This document shows positions 29,301 through 37,959 of a stretch of 40,280 nucleotides of DNA, one piece after another. Source of the DNA: a virus. The number at the start of each line of letters is the position of its first letter. The first letter of the stretch is position 1. Below the pieces are notes generated by a model. The model saw only the letters and a program-made list of their open reading frames with translations. It searched no databases and was not told the origin of the DNA. Made by a program: the position numbers and the translations under genes. Location: the IMG/VR virus record IMGVR_UViG_3300031772_000097, positions 1 to 40,280 of that record. One strand, written 5' to 3'.

Positions 29301-32300
29301 CTTCGGTTATCGGTTGTCCCGGGCGCGGTTCTTCTGCCGGCAGAGACATAGCCGCCGCGGCTTCTCGCACGGTCGCCGGGGGTGGCGTCAGGCCTTTGTG
29401 GAGTGGAGCGCCCAGGGGTTCGCGGGGGAGAGGCTTTCCGCCTTGTCCGGGTACTTGCGCCGGTACAGGGCGGCCAGGTCCGGCCGTTCCCTCTGGCACT
29501 GTTCCAGCCAGGCCCGGCCTTCCGCGAGTTGTTGCCGCACCCGGGCGATCTTCTGGCGGATTTCCTGTTCGGTCAGCATATTGCTCTCCTGTTCTGAGAC
29601 TGAGAATATCGGATTCCGTTTTCCCTGTCAAGGCCTGATTGGCCGCCCATCGTGCTTCGCGCCAGAACTGCGCCAGCTGGGGCACACGCTCCATCGCCTC
29701 CGTAATGCGCGTGGCTTCTGCGCGGTCCCCTCGTGCCAGCGCCGCCTCCGCCTCTGCGATCAGCGGATCGCCCCGTGCCAGGCTGGCCTGGTACCGTCGC
29801 TCCATCTCGGCCAGGTGCTCCGGCGCTTGGTGTTCGATTCCGAATCTCATCGCGTCATCGCTGGGGTTGGCTCCGCCAAAGTCCTTCGGCCAGTCTGCAA
29901 GGACAGCCCCGGCTTTGGTGATCGGTGCCTTGTGGGCCTCCGCCCCCTCAGGGGTAGGTGCCGCCGTCTTACGGGCGGCTGCCGGGGCTTGAGCCTCGCC
30001 CGAAGGCTGAGGCATAAAGGGTTTCTGCGTTTCAATCTTCGTCTTCAGCGCCTTCCCCAGCAGCTCCTCCCGCGTCGCCGCCTGGGTCCCGAACATATCC
30101 CCGGTCGTCACGTCGATCTTCGCCGCCAGCGCCGTGTACCGGTCCAGCCATTCCCGAGTCCCCGCGCTCGTCCCATCCGCCATGATGCCGCGGTACAGTC
30201 GCGCCGGCGGCTTGACGTTGAACCCTCGCGGCTGCTCCTCTCCCGCCTTCTTCTCCACGGCGTAGCGGATATCCTTCTCCAGACTTTTCGGGGCAAACCA
30301 GAATTCCTTCGGACCGTCGGCCGGATAGATATCGTCCAGGGTGGCGACGAGTTTAGTGATCTTCCCCTTCCCTCCCAGGTTGGCGGCAATATGCTGCTCG
30401 GCGTAGGCCCGCTCATTGGTCACGTAATCCCCCGGCCGGATCGGCTCCCCCGTAGGTGTGGCGCGGTAGAGCGTCAGTTTGCCATCAGGCGGTGGCGGTT
30501 TCCCAAGCCACTCGGCCAGCTCTCTTCCTCCATAGTTGGCCAGGGACCCCTGCGGCTCCTCCTGGCGCATCCGGATCGCCGATTGCAGATCCCGCTTACG
30601 GTAGCCGCCTGGAGTCATCCCTGCTTCTTGCCGTGTCTGCTCCGTCTTGTCAACCGGATAGCGGGGCTCCCCGGGCTTGACCTGTTCTCCCGTTTCTGGG
30701 ATACTCTCTTGGGCATGAGGAAGCTCTCTCCGAAACGTTTCGGACGTAGGAGGAGAGCCTTCACCGGCACTCAACATCGCGGACGGGCGCTTCCTCATGC
30801 TCTTGAACATCAGTTCCCCGCGGCCCGTTCTGACCTCCTCGACTACAATCACGTTCCCATTGATGCGCTTCTCGTAGCGGATCACGGGCAACCCGCCTCC
30901 CGTGTGGCCCACCAGTTTCGGGTTCGCGTCCGCCGCAATCACTTCCGGCACGCGGGCCAGGTCGTCCCAGGTGATCGGATTAGGATCCCCCGACTCCGGC
31001 CCGTGGTTCTTCATCGCGTTCCGCATCCCGTAAAGGTCCATTGCGTGCTCGACGTCCTTCAGCACCGTCTCCCCGCCGGACCGCCCTGCCTTGAACCACT
31101 CCCCGTCCATGTACACCAGGTCCCCAGGGTTCAGCTCCTCCGCGTTCACCGGCACCGGCTCCGCCTGGCGGATGTCCCGCATCTTCGTCACCAGCGCCAC
31201 GCCCATCTGCCCCGCCTCGTCTTCCCTGGCCATCCGCGCCTTAGCGCTCTGTCTCATCTTCTCCCGCGTCTCGAGGGACGGGCCCGGCTTCTCCGTGAGT
31301 CCTTCCGCCTGCATATAGGCGTCCCGATGGTCCAGCAGTCCGCGCCGCAGCGCCCCACTCGTCCGGCTGGCCAGGGTATCCAGCACCGACCGACCGGACG
31401 GCCACTTGTTCGCCTTGGCCGCCGCCACCAGGTCCGTCCCGCCCATTAACCGGATCGCCGCCGGCGTCGCCCGGTAGGGTGTGACAAAGGGGGCCGGGGT
31501 CGATAAAGGCGCCTCGCCGGCGCCGGGCCCCGGCTTGCCCTCCATAGTTCGGCCGGCTTCGCCGGCCGCAGCGACGGGGGGCTGATTTCCGACTTCCGGC
31601 CTCTGTCCCTTGCCTTCGGCCTCGCCAAGTGCCCCAGGACCGCCGATCGAGGGGGGGGGCCTTTGTGCTGACACGGCAGTAATCGGCTTCTCGGCCTGGC
31701 TAGCGCCCTGGCCCTGTGCCGGGGCATTCCGTGGCTCCACCGCCGCCCGCACAGGCAGGTTCTCCGTCCCTGCGATCGTCCGCCCAAACTGGTCCACCAG
31801 CCCCGTCACCCGCTTCGGCGGTCCTTCTAGCAGCGGGATCCCGCCCGGCCCGCCCCCTGGCTCCACCGCCCGCGCATCGAACGCCCTCGCCGCCGCCTCC
31901 GCGGCCGCGGCCGTCTCCGCCGACTCCTCCGCGCTCAGCGCCTTCGGCTCCGCCGCCTCCCCCGCCAGCTTCGCCTCCTCCTGCATCCCCCGCATCAGCC
32001 GCCGCGCAGTCTGGAACGGGCTCTCCTGCTTCTCCGTCCGGAACAAATTCACGATCCCCAGCGCCGCATCCTTCACCCGCCGAGTGATCGGATGATCGAT
32101 CCCCTTCTCCAGCGCCTCCGCCAGCGCCTCCTCCCTGAGCGATTCACCCGACACCGGGTCCACCAGCAGATCCCCTTCCTTCCTCGCCCCGGACAACCTC
32201 GCCAAGTCATGCAGCAACTCATGGCGCGTCTGCCCCACGGTCGCCCGGCCCGCCACCAACTGAATCAACCCATCCACGTCCACCAGCGCACCGGTCGCCG

Positions 32301-33708
32301 GATCACGGATCGTCACATTCGCCCGCGTCGCCGCCGGCGGACTCATCCGGTCCGCCAGCCACACCTTCGCCGACGGCTCGTCGCCCTTCGCCTGCTTCAG
32401 CGCCTCCTCCCACAGCTTCGGATACTTCTCCCGGCCGCTCTTCGCCAGCTCCTCCACGTCCCGCGGACCCAGTTCCGCCTCGCTCTTCACAAACTCCACG
32501 ATCGTACGCTGCTCCCCATTCGCCACCTCAAAGCCCGACTCCCCGTGCGGCTTCACGTTCTCCGCCCCGAACGCCTTCTCCAGGTTCGCCCGGACCGTCT
32601 TCACGTTCGCCTCACGGAACGCCCGCGCCGCGCTCCCGGGCGCGTGCTGCGCCGAGAACAGCAGCCCCATGATCGCCGCATCCATCAACCCATCGAACGC
32701 CTTCGCATTCCCGTCGTAGCCCATGCGGACCGCGTTATCGTACACCTGCTGCGCCTCGTTCACCGCCACGTTCGCCCCGGCCGCCTTCGCGTACTGCACC
32801 CCCCAGCCCGCCACCTTGTTGAACCCAAACCGCGCCACCGCATCCCGGACCGCCGTATCCTTCAGGAAGATGTTCTCCAGGTTCACCCGTCCGCCGGCGT
32901 ACGCCCCGGCCCCGTGCAAGATACCCGCCCCCAGCGCCTCCGTATCGTCCAGCCCCGCCGCCTTCGCCCTGTGAAACCCCTCGCCGCCCACCACCGCCGC
33001 ATACAGGCTCGCGCCCAGGGTCGGGTTTCGCGTCGCGATCAGGCCCGTCACGATCGGCGCCGCCTGCCACACGATCCCTGCCACTTTCGAGTAAGGCCCC
33101 TCCGGCCGCGGCGCCAGCTCCGGGCCCGCCTGGATCGTCTCCATCTTCTCCGCCCACTTCTGCCCCGCCTCCCCGACCGCCTTGTATCCCCGCGTCACCT
33201 CCGTCCCGCCCTGGCGCAGCGTATCCCCTTCCGCCCCCGGCTCCGGCTCCTTCATCCCGAACGCCGAGAGAACGGGGTTCCACTTCCCGCCCGGATAGAA
33301 CCACCGCATTTGCAGTTCCCTCGCCACATTCGACTCGAACCGCGAACCCGCCCTGCCCGCGGCCTCGAGAAGGCCGCCCAGCCCCGCACTCACGCTCGCC
33401 CCGCCTCGCGCGAAACCCCGGCCCGCCTCTCCTGGCGCCGCCGACACGTCCGCGCCCAGGCTGTAGGGCTTCTCCGGCTGCACCGGATCGGCGAACTCAG
33501 CATAGGGATCAGGTTGCCCCCGGGGCGTCGCGCTCGGAGTCACAGGGTCCGCGAACGCGGCATAGGGATCCGCCTCGGTCGCGCCCGCCGGCGCCGCCGG
33601 GGCCACCGGGTCCGCGAACTCGGCATACGGATCCGGCGGATCTGCAACCGCTGTCGCGCTCGGCCCTACCGGATCGGCAAACTCAGCATAGACGTCCTGT
33701 TCTGGCAC
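26344..33708 (-). CDS. giant polyvalent virion (ejection) protein
   Basis: 2,454 residues from GTG at 33708 (GGGGAG upstream). N-terminus has four copies of PYAEFADPV-like repeats, then hydrophobic segments (about 215-260). Zincin-like HELLH at 496-500 in GQTRHELLHDLARLSG. At about 895-975, NHGPESGD...ITWDDLARVPEVI...VIRYEKRINGNVIVVEE resembles the phage Barnase-EndoU-RelE-like nuclease of polyvalent proteins. At about 1075-1150, LTLYRATP...GDYVTNERAYAEQH...EFWFAP resembles polyvalent ADP-ribosyltransferases. The C-terminal 650 residues resemble internal virion proteins. Such proteins enter the host with DNA. Contains an exact 54-residue duplication and repeat A4. Confidence 0.75.
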   Translation of the reverse strand: MPEQDVYAEFADPVGPSATAVADPPDPYAEFADPVAPAAPAGATEADPYAAFADPVTPSATPRGQPDPYAEFADPVQPEKPYSLGADVSAAPGEAGRGFARGGASVSAGLGGLLEAAGRAGSRFESNVARELQMRWFYPGGKWNPVLSAFGMKEPEPGAEGDTLRQGGTEVTRGYKAVGEAGQKWAEKMETIQAGPELAPRPEGPYSKVAGIVWQAAPIVTGLIATRNPTLGASLYAAVVGGEGFHRAKAAGLDDTEALGAGILHGAGAYAGGRVNLENIFLKDTAVRDAVARFGFNKVAGWGVQYAKAAGANVAVNEAQQVYDNAVRMGYDGNAKAFDGLMDAAIMGLLFSAQHAPGSAARAFREANVKTVRANLEKAFGAENVKPHGESGFEVANGEQRTIVEFVKSEAELGPRDVEELAKSGREKYPKLWEEALKQAKGDEPSAKVWLADRMSPPAATRANVTIRDPATGALVDVDGLIQLVAGRATVGQTRHELLHDLARLSGARKEGDLLVDPVSGESLREEALAEALEKGIDHPITRRVKDAALGIVNLFRTEKQESPFQTARRLMRGMQEEAKLAGEAAEPKALSAEESAETAAAAEAAARAFDARAVEPGGGPGGIPLLEGPPKRVTGLVDQFGRTIAGTENLPVRAAVEPRNAPAQGQGASQAEKPITAVSAQRPPPSIGGPGALGEAEGKGQRPEVGNQPPVAAAGEAGRTMEGKPGPGAGEAPLSTPAPFVTPYRATPAAIRLMGGTDLVAAAKANKWPSGRSVLDTLASRTSGALRRGLLDHRDAYMQAEGLTEKPGPSLETREKMRQSAKARMAREDEAGQMGVALVTKMRDIRQAEPVPVNAEELNPGDLVYMDGEWFKAGRSGGETVLKDVEHAMDLYGMRNAMKNHGPESGDPNPITWDDLARVPEVIAADANPKLVGHTGGGLPVIRYEKRINGNVIVVEEVRTGRGELMFKSMRKRPSAMLSAGEGSPPTSETFRRELPHAQESIPETGEQVKPGEPRYPVDKTEQTRQEAGMTPGGYRKRDLQSAIRMRQEEPQGSLANYGGRELAEWLGKPPPPDGKLTLYRATPTGEPIRPGDYVTNERAYAEQHIAANLGGKGKITKLVATLDDIYPADGPKEFWFAPKSLEKDIRYAVEKKAGEEQPRGFNVKPPARLYRGIMADGTSAGTREWLDRYTALAAKIDVTTGDMFGTQAATREELLGKALKTKIETQKPFMPQPSGEAQAPAAARKTAAPTPEGAEAHKAPITKAGAVLADWPKDFGGANPSDDAMRFGIEHQAPEHLAEMERRYQASLARGDPLIAEAEAALARGDRAEATRITEAMERVPQLAQFWREARWAANQALTGKTESDILSLRTGEQYADRTGNPPEDRPGAATTRGRPGLAGTVPEGTAGPGRPVPAQVPGQGGKPLPREPLGAPLHKGLTPPPATVREAAAAMSLPAEEPRPGQPITEAAPPLSLHQREPRSAKDIRRTYFIESVLNPDGQREYFAGDAEGNETPRFFSAEKAAAYYEREQRLKQIEFLRGQLSRTWFQRSRLPVDEIFPEYDPAIIREAARENAANEPIRYAVEKKAGEEEAGAAKPRFANPMVEGEAWKWAATQRTAREAAGLPPHTTDAEIRAKADAILADKPGTWSALRRGELNMVDDAAKMQAAKRLLDEKVSAAIQAGDASGLAEAVEAYGRYEEAGSRMGAAFRERRDRAGMPVEEQNRGTITDALMQEPKTVIEKWKAIRPKETTPEETAQKAKDKAERIVYTAREVMRRTGLNPARLSKQTLRDSATVSEIIRIKETTPEETAQKAKDKAERIVYTAREVMRRTGLNPARLSKQTLRDSATVSEIIRIIDTLSAVPSDKAFEFWRNGLLSAPGTQTANIIGNTAAMLEDRLAQKSAEALLNVFVRRKDVTTLGELLPMWVETFRSMRKAGRHALLAFSTEQPVLEGHKVEESGLAIAGTKGRVIRAPQRMLLAADEFAKTVIYDSTIAALAHRTARAEGLKGEAFQERRQDLRTRPTEKMQAEALAEAKRLTYQERLGKVGGLVLLIRKTIPGSRYVLPFVVTPLNIIKMGLRKTPLGSLSLGVKLATGQYRGEGGQLTRDIAEQLIAWGTFAAVGAYMDDEEGKPRITGNRPPRRTPAGERGIQEALYPSQSIRIGGRWWSYARIEPMATSLAAMVDLAQAFKEGPSDEDIGERWNRLYATLKATVRDKTFLSGLGDVIRAWDEDTMSGGTTRWLTNFAASWVPNIARVSMRAWDPEFRDLRLRRQDDETLASAAVRIAKQAGQQAAPVPGWAPSPKRDWLGQPIQKTERLGPATDVVWRILSGMKIQEVPDPEALTTALDRFVWNYNQKAEKNGWTDQWWPGAARNEMTLPGYPGTDRKRYMTDDEFERFQIRRGELFLAAAGRYRWDPVDPKQTHMRHLKHLYELATDRARREAIEARTRR
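28135..28458. repeat. exact 162-bp tandem duplication
   Basis: 28135-28296 and 28297-28458 appear identical base for base. 162 = 54 codons, so the giant protein keeps its frame and repeats PEETAQKAKDKAERIVYT...SEIIR twice. Identity implies a very recent event or an assembly artefact. Confidence 0.9.
29388..29579 (-). CDS. nested 63-residue gene in another frame of the giant gene
   Basis: ATG at 29579 preceded by AGGAG with 7-nt spacing. LTEQEIRQKIARVRQQLAEG, RAWLEQCQRERPDLAALYRR, KYPDKAESLSPANP: a normal amphipathic helical protein. The giant frame over the same bases is Pro/Gly/Thr-rich (TTRGRPGLAGTVPEGTAGPG) and looks like linker or out-of-frame sequence. Likely a true overlapping gene; role unknown. 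Confidence 0.6.
   Translation of the reverse strand: MLTEQEIRQKIARVRQQLAEGRAWLEQCQRERPDLAALYRRKYPDKAESLSPANPWALHSTKA
31537..31582. repeat. palindromic repeat family A, copy 4 (inside giant gene)
   Basis: GCCCTCCATAGTTC, GGCCGGC/GCCGGCC arms, then GCGACGGGGGGC. Read as PPVAAAGEAGRTMEG. Confidence 0.85.
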
Positions 33709-33720
33709 TCGTAGCTCCCC

Positions 33721-34614
33721 TCAGCGAACCACCATTTCACGCCCGTCCGGCGTTCGGAATCGGCTTCCCTTCGGCAGTTTCCGCGCATCTGCCGGCACCA
33801 TGATCGGCGGAAGCGGTTGCGCCGCCGTGCCCGGCGTAGCCCCTTGGGCGACGCCTGGCGCGGCTCCGGGCTCCGGCGTCTCCGGCACCGGCATTCCCTT
33901 CACCCGGTCTTGCTTCTCCGCCTGCCATTTCTCGTGCTCCCGCAACTCGTTTGCGTGCCGGATCTCCATCTGCTGCAGCGTCTCATTCTCCTTCAGCCAG
34001 CGATTCTTCTTCTCGTACTCGTTCCCCTCCGCCGCCCGCCCTTCCTGCGCCTGCCGGAGTTCCGCCTCCTGGATCTGGCCCGCCAGCCCCACCTGTTTCC
34101 CTGCAATCTCCAGGTTCCCCTTCATCATCTCCTGCGGACGCAACTCCCGCTTCCACCCGAACTCATCCGCCTCCATCGCCAGCCGCGCCCGCCGGTCCCC
34201 TTGCTCCCCTTCACGCCCCATCAATTCCGAACTCCGCTTCTCCAGGAGTTGCAGCTTGCCGAAGTTCTTCCGCACCTGACGCTGGTACTCGTCCGGCCGG
34301 ATTGCGGCCGACAACCCGCTGATACTCTCATCCGCCATCGCCTTCGCCCGACCCATCAGCGCCTCGGGGTCGTACCGGTAGCCCCGGGGTTCGGCCGGAG
34401 ACTCCGCGTCTCCGCCCATGAACTCCCGGCTCGTGGCGGGCGCCGGTTCCGGCGCGGGCATCGCTTGGGCGGCCCGATAATCCCGCTTGGGGTAGTCCAC
34501 ATAGATCGGCTCCTTCGGACCGCTTTCCTTCTGCATGAACCCCGCATACCTCCGCAACGGTTTCGGCTGCGTGATCGGTCCTCTCATCATCTCCGTCACA
34601 TTGATGTAACCCAT
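33721..34614 (-). CDS. putative internal virion protein, coiled coil
   Basis: 297 residues, ATG at 34614 with AGGAGA. Pro-rich N-terminus, long helical region at about 105-250 (DEYQRQVRKNFGKLQLLEKR, ELMGREGEQGDRRARLAMEA, NEYEKKNRWLKENETLQQME). The C-terminus ends KLPKGSRFRTPDGREMVVR. Placed just upstream of the giant ejection protein, a usual site for smaller ejection/internal proteins. Family inferred. Confidence 0.6.
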   Translation of the reverse strand: MGYINVTEMMRGPITQPKPLRRYAGFMQKESGPKEPIYVDYPKRDYRAAQAMPAPEPAPATSREFMGGDAESPAEPRGYRYDPEALMGRAKAMADESISGLSAAIRPDEYQRQVRKNFGKLQLLEKRSSELMGREGEQGDRRARLAMEADEFGWKRELRPQEMMKGNLEIAGKQVGLAGQIQEAELRQAQEGRAAEGNEYEKKNRWLKENETLQQMEIRHANELREHEKWQAEKQDRVKGMPVPETPEPGAAPGVAQGATPGTAAQPLPPIMVPADARKLPKGSRFRTPDGREMVVR

Positions 34615-34623
34615 GTTCGTCTC

Positions 34624-35298
34624 CTAGTAGAACTGTTGCCCAATCGTCGCGTCTATGTTCCCGAGATTGTATCGGGTGATGCCCGAAATCACTGCATCGG
34701 TGAATTCCAGCTTCGCCAGGGTCTTGATCACGCCGATTTCTACGGCGTCCAGGATGTTACCGTTAGGCGCCTGGTAGGCGGCGGCAGAATCCAGGCTGCC
34801 GTCGGAGTTCAGGAAAATGTACGGCTCGGCCTCGCTACCCAGACTGGCGTCTGCCCCAACCGAAACATTCGTGGTTTGAAAGCCGGCGAAAGCACAATAG
34901 TAGTCGAACAGCAGGGTCGCCAGGTTGATATTCCCCGCGCTCACCTGCACCGTCGTCTCGCTATCCGCCTCCACATACAGGCTCATCTCCGCCAAATCCC
35001 CGCCGCCACCCACCATCACCTTGCTCTCCGGGATCTCCACCTTCCGCCAATTCGGCTCATCGGTCACGCGCCGCCGGATCAATCCCGCCTCCAGGCCCCG
35101 GAGTTGCCCCGCGAACGCCTGCGCCTGCTGGATCGCCTCCAGGCGCGCCACCTTCAGCGCGTTCTCCAGCCCCGCCAGCCGGCTCGCCAGCGCGTCGATC
35201 GTGCGGGCCGTGGCCGCCTCATCGTTGCCCGCCGCCGTCCGCAGCATCTCCTTCACCACCGCCGAATCCTGCGGCCTCACATATCGCTTCTCATCCAT
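34624..35298 (-). CDS. putative tail/fibre-associated virion protein
   Basis: 224 residues. N-terminal coiled coil at 15-75 (TARTIDALASRLAGLENALK, ARLEAIQQAQAFAGQLRGLE) then a beta-rich part (AEMSLYVEADSETTVQVSAG, FQTTNVSVGADASLG). Coiled coil plus beta domain suggests a trimeric appendage or stopper. Family not recognised. Confidence 0.55.
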   Translation of the reverse strand: MDEKRYVRPQDSAVVKEMLRTAAGNDEAATARTIDALASRLAGLENALKVARLEAIQQAQAFAGQLRGLEAGLIRRRVTDEPNWRKVEIPESKVMVGGGGDLAEMSLYVEADSETTVQVSAGNINLATLLFDYYCAFAGFQTTNVSVGADASLGSEAEPYIFLNSDGSLDSAAAYQAPNGNILDAVEIGVIKTLAKLEFTDAVISGITRYNLGNIDATIGQQFY

Positions 35299-35311
35299 CG
35301 TTCTTCTCTTA

Positions 35312-35340
35312 TTCGCGTCTTCTTCGCGTGATTCGCGGTT
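35312..35340. repeat. repeat family E, copy 4
   Basis: TTCGCGTCTTCTTCGCGTGA then TTCGCGGTT, filling the 51-nt gap between two virion genes. Confidence 0.85.
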
Positions 35341-35349
35341 ACTCTTCGC

Positions 35350-37233
35350 TTAGGGCTCCCCCACTCCCTCGTCCTCAATCCACACCGCCTTCCACTCGTA
35401 CGCCCAATCCTTCACCCGCCGCCAATCCGTCCCCCGGCACAGCAGTTTCCCGGCCGTCCCGCTGAACGGGCTCGAATACGCCCGCCCGCTCGTCGCCACG
35501 CACGCATTGATCTGGTTGATCGCGCTCCCCTCGCTCCCGGCCCGCCCTTCCGCCACCCCGTACTGCACATAGTAGATCGGCAGGCCATCGGCATCCCGAA
35601 TCAGCTCCGTCAGGATGTATGCCCCAGCCGTCCCATCGCCCCACAGCTCATCATCGCTTGACCCCTTGGTGGGCTCCGTCCCCGCGTTCGGGCTCTCCAG
35701 CGTCCCGATCACGTTCGCCGCCTTGTAGCCCATCCAGTGGATCTGCACCCCAGCCACCACCCAGGGCGCCGCATAGCCCGTATAGGTCGCCAGCGACTTC
35801 GCCGCCGCTAGCACCGTCGCCACGCTGGCGCTCGGCACTCCGAACCACGCCCACGTATCCCGCGCCGGCTGCCGCCCCACGGCCGGCTCCCACCCGATCT
35901 GAACCGGCCCGTTCCCTGTCACATTCCACCCCGCCGCCCACGTCATCGCCTGCCGCTTCCTTAGAATCGCGCTCCCATACGCCCCTTCCGCCCAGCTCCC
36001 CGCCTCCACCGCATAGCCCGAATCCGGCGTGATCGCCAGCAGCTTCGCCTGTGCGCTCGCCACGGGGATCCCGGGCGCAATGTGCTCCGTGCCCTCCTCA
36101 TGCCCGCCCGGATTCATCCACCCGTTTTGATACCAGCTCGGCGTCGTGTTCGTGGGCGTCGTCTTGACATAGAGATAATACTTGTTCCACAGCCCCAGCC
36201 CGTTCAACTCCTCCCGCATATCCTCGAGGGCATAGTCCGCCGGCGTCGCCGTGTACGCGCTCGAGACGAGTTTGAGGTTCTCGTTGATCACCAACACCCG
36301 ATCCAGCGTCACCGGATGCAGCCCGCAGATCCCCACCTTCTCCTGCCGCAGCGCCTGCACGGCGCCGGCCGCCGTGCTCCCATAGACCTCGTGAATGCTC
36401 GTCCGCGTGATATTGAGCGCCCCGTCCCCGCGCTCCGTGATCTTCACGCGCATCACGTTGTACTTCGCGGCCGCGGTGTAGAGGTTCGCCAGCGCGTCCG
36501 TGTTATTGATCCCGAAATAACTCTCATCGATCTCCTGGTGTTCGGTCCCGTAATTCTGATATTCGGTGAGGTCCGGCTTCGAGTAATCGAACGCGCTCCA
36601 CGCCACTTTCCGGAAAACCACAACCCCCTGCGCCACGTTGCTCCCCTGGTGCGTAAAGGCCCGGTCCACGTACGTCCAGCCCGCCCCGGGCAGGTCCTTC
36701 ACCAGGGCCGCGGCCGTCAGCGCCCGAAACGCCGTCTCGTTCGACGGGTTCAGGTCCTCCCACACAAACCCCACTTCATCCCCCTCGCCGGCGCCCAGGG
36801 AGAACGGCGCCAGGATCTCGTGCTTCCGCGTCCGCCGGTACGGCAGCGCCGCCAGCTCCGCCACGCTCGCCGGTGTATACACCCGGCGGAGGCCTTGCAC
36901 CAGGTACACCTTGCCGCCGCGGCGCATCTTCCGCGCCGCCACTTGTCGCCACACCCCGTCCAGCTTCTCCCCCGCGATCCGGGGATCCGTCACAAATTGT
37001 GACGCCTTCGCGTTCGCCGCGCTCGTGTAGGTCGTCAGGAAATCCAGGTAGAGGCTCGCGTCGTCGGTTGTGGGCAGCTCCCACATCCGCCACTCCTCTG
37101 CAAACCCATTCGCCCACGAATGCACCGCATCCACGTCGAACCGCTCCAGGTTCACGGCCTTCGCCTTGTTCTCCGCCAGCACTGCCCGGCACCGCGCCAG
37201 CGGCTGCTCCGTCGCTAATTGATCAATCGCCAT
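35350..37233 (-). CDS. large tail/virion protein
   Basis: 627 residues, ATG at 37233 overlapping the upstream gene by 11 nt. Beta-rich with many aromatics (GKVYLVQGLRRVYTPASVAE, GWTYVDRAFTHQGSNVAQG, LGLWNKYYLYVKTTPTNTTP, GPVQIGWEPAVG). Position between the lysis-type genes and ejection proteins, and size, suggest a tail tube, nozzle or hub protein. No enzymatic motif found. Confidence 0.6.
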   Translation of the reverse strand: MAIDQLATEQPLARCRAVLAENKAKAVNLERFDVDAVHSWANGFAEEWRMWELPTTDDASLYLDFLTTYTSAANAKASQFVTDPRIAGEKLDGVWRQVAARKMRRGGKVYLVQGLRRVYTPASVAELAALPYRRTRKHEILAPFSLGAGEGDEVGFVWEDLNPSNETAFRALTAAALVKDLPGAGWTYVDRAFTHQGSNVAQGVVVFRKVAWSAFDYSKPDLTEYQNYGTEHQEIDESYFGINNTDALANLYTAAAKYNVMRVKITERGDGALNITRTSIHEVYGSTAAGAVQALRQEKVGICGLHPVTLDRVLVINENLKLVSSAYTATPADYALEDMREELNGLGLWNKYYLYVKTTPTNTTPSWYQNGWMNPGGHEEGTEHIAPGIPVASAQAKLLAITPDSGYAVEAGSWAEGAYGSAILRKRQAMTWAAGWNVTGNGPVQIGWEPAVGRQPARDTWAWFGVPSASVATVLAAAKSLATYTGYAAPWVVAGVQIHWMGYKAANVIGTLESPNAGTEPTKGSSDDELWGDGTAGAYILTELIRDADGLPIYYVQYGVAEGRAGSEGSAINQINACVATSGRAYSSPFSGTAGKLLCRGTDWRRVKDWAYEWKAVWIEDEGVGEP

Positions 37234-37957
37234 TTTGCCTGCTCTTCATTCTTCCGCGCTTCGCGGCATCCGTGCCATCCGTGCCATCCGTGGTTTCCCT
37301 GGCTTTCATCGCTTCCACGTGCTTCCTCAGCATCTGGTACACCCCGGGCCCCCGATCGCCCCACGGGCAATACTCGTCAAACAGGTAATCCCCCAGCCGG
37401 AACGCATCCACCAGCAGCCGCGCCGGCATCACCCGCAGAAACAGCTCGCAGCACGTCCAGGCCAGCGGCGTCCGCTGATCCAGCCGGATCCCTCGCTTGA
37501 AGAGAAAGCCCAGTGCGTTCTGAAAAATCTGACCCTTTGCGTACTTGATATTTTGCTTCGCCCACTCGCACCGGCTGTGTGCCAGCGACATCTCCATCTC
37601 CGTCACTCCTGGAATCTCCACCAGCTCCACCTTGTGATGCTCCGGATCCTCATCCCGCCACGCCAGCAGATCCGCGAGCGGCTTCGGTCCGCGCACGCCT
37701 GTCTTATGCGTTTGGGAATCCACGCTCCAAATGCTCTCATAGTAGAACGCGCCGCCCGCCCTCCGTAGCTCCAGCGGCTCCGCCGATGGCAGCGAAGGAG
37801 GGGCCCCCCATCCCCAAAACACCGGGCCGCAATGGCTGAATCCCGCCAGCCGGCCGGTCCGCACCCGCCACCAATCCACCAGGCCGCCGGTCCCTAGGAT
37901 GATCGCATTGCTCCCCAGGGTGCTCAAATCCGCGCTGAAGAATGCGTAAAGTTTCAT
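37223..37957 (-). CDS. permuted NlpC/P60-like peptidase, candidate endolysin
   Basis: 244 residues, ATG at 37957. His42 in GFSHCGPVFW comes first and Cys169/170-Glu171 in WTCCELFLRV last, the order of circularly permuted papain-like enzymes (YiiX type: H...C-S-E). Between them are ESIWSVDSQTHKTGVRGPKP and HHKVELVEIPGV. Such enzymes cleave peptidoglycan peptides or lipid-linked amides. It follows a holin-like gene. No signal peptide. Residues 52-69 (PPSLPSAEPLELRRAG) come from repeat A5; the tail includes TDGTDGTD from repeat D. Confidence 0.6.
   Translation of the reverse strand: MKLYAFFSADLSTLGSNAIILGTGGLVDWWRVRTGRLAGFSHCGPVFWGWGAPPSLPSAEPLELRRAGGAFYYESIWSVDSQTHKTGVRGPKPLADLLAWRDEDPEHHKVELVEIPGVTEMEMSLAHSRCEWAKQNIKYAKGQIFQNALGFLFKRGIRLDQRTPLAWTCCELFLRVMPARLLVDAFRLGDYLFDEYCPWGDRGPGVYQMLRKHVEAMKARETTDGTDGTDAAKRGRMKSRQNGD
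37267..37298. repeat. repeat family D, copy 3 (inside peptidase gene)
   Basis: Three ATCCGTGCC units, read as TDGTDGTD in the peptidase C-terminus. Confidence 0.85.
37759..37803. repeat. palindromic repeat family A, copy 5 (inside peptidase gene)
   Basis: GCCCTCCGTAGCTCC, AGCGGCTCCGCCGATGG core, GCAGCGAAGGAGGG. In frame. Confidence 0.9.
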
Positions 37958-37959
37958 GC

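Noticed and set aside
27703-31449. 1,248-codon open frame on the plus strand inside the giant gene
   Set aside because: Arg/Pro/His-rich composition, no ribosome site, and antisense to a coherent protein. It is a by-product of high GC codon use.
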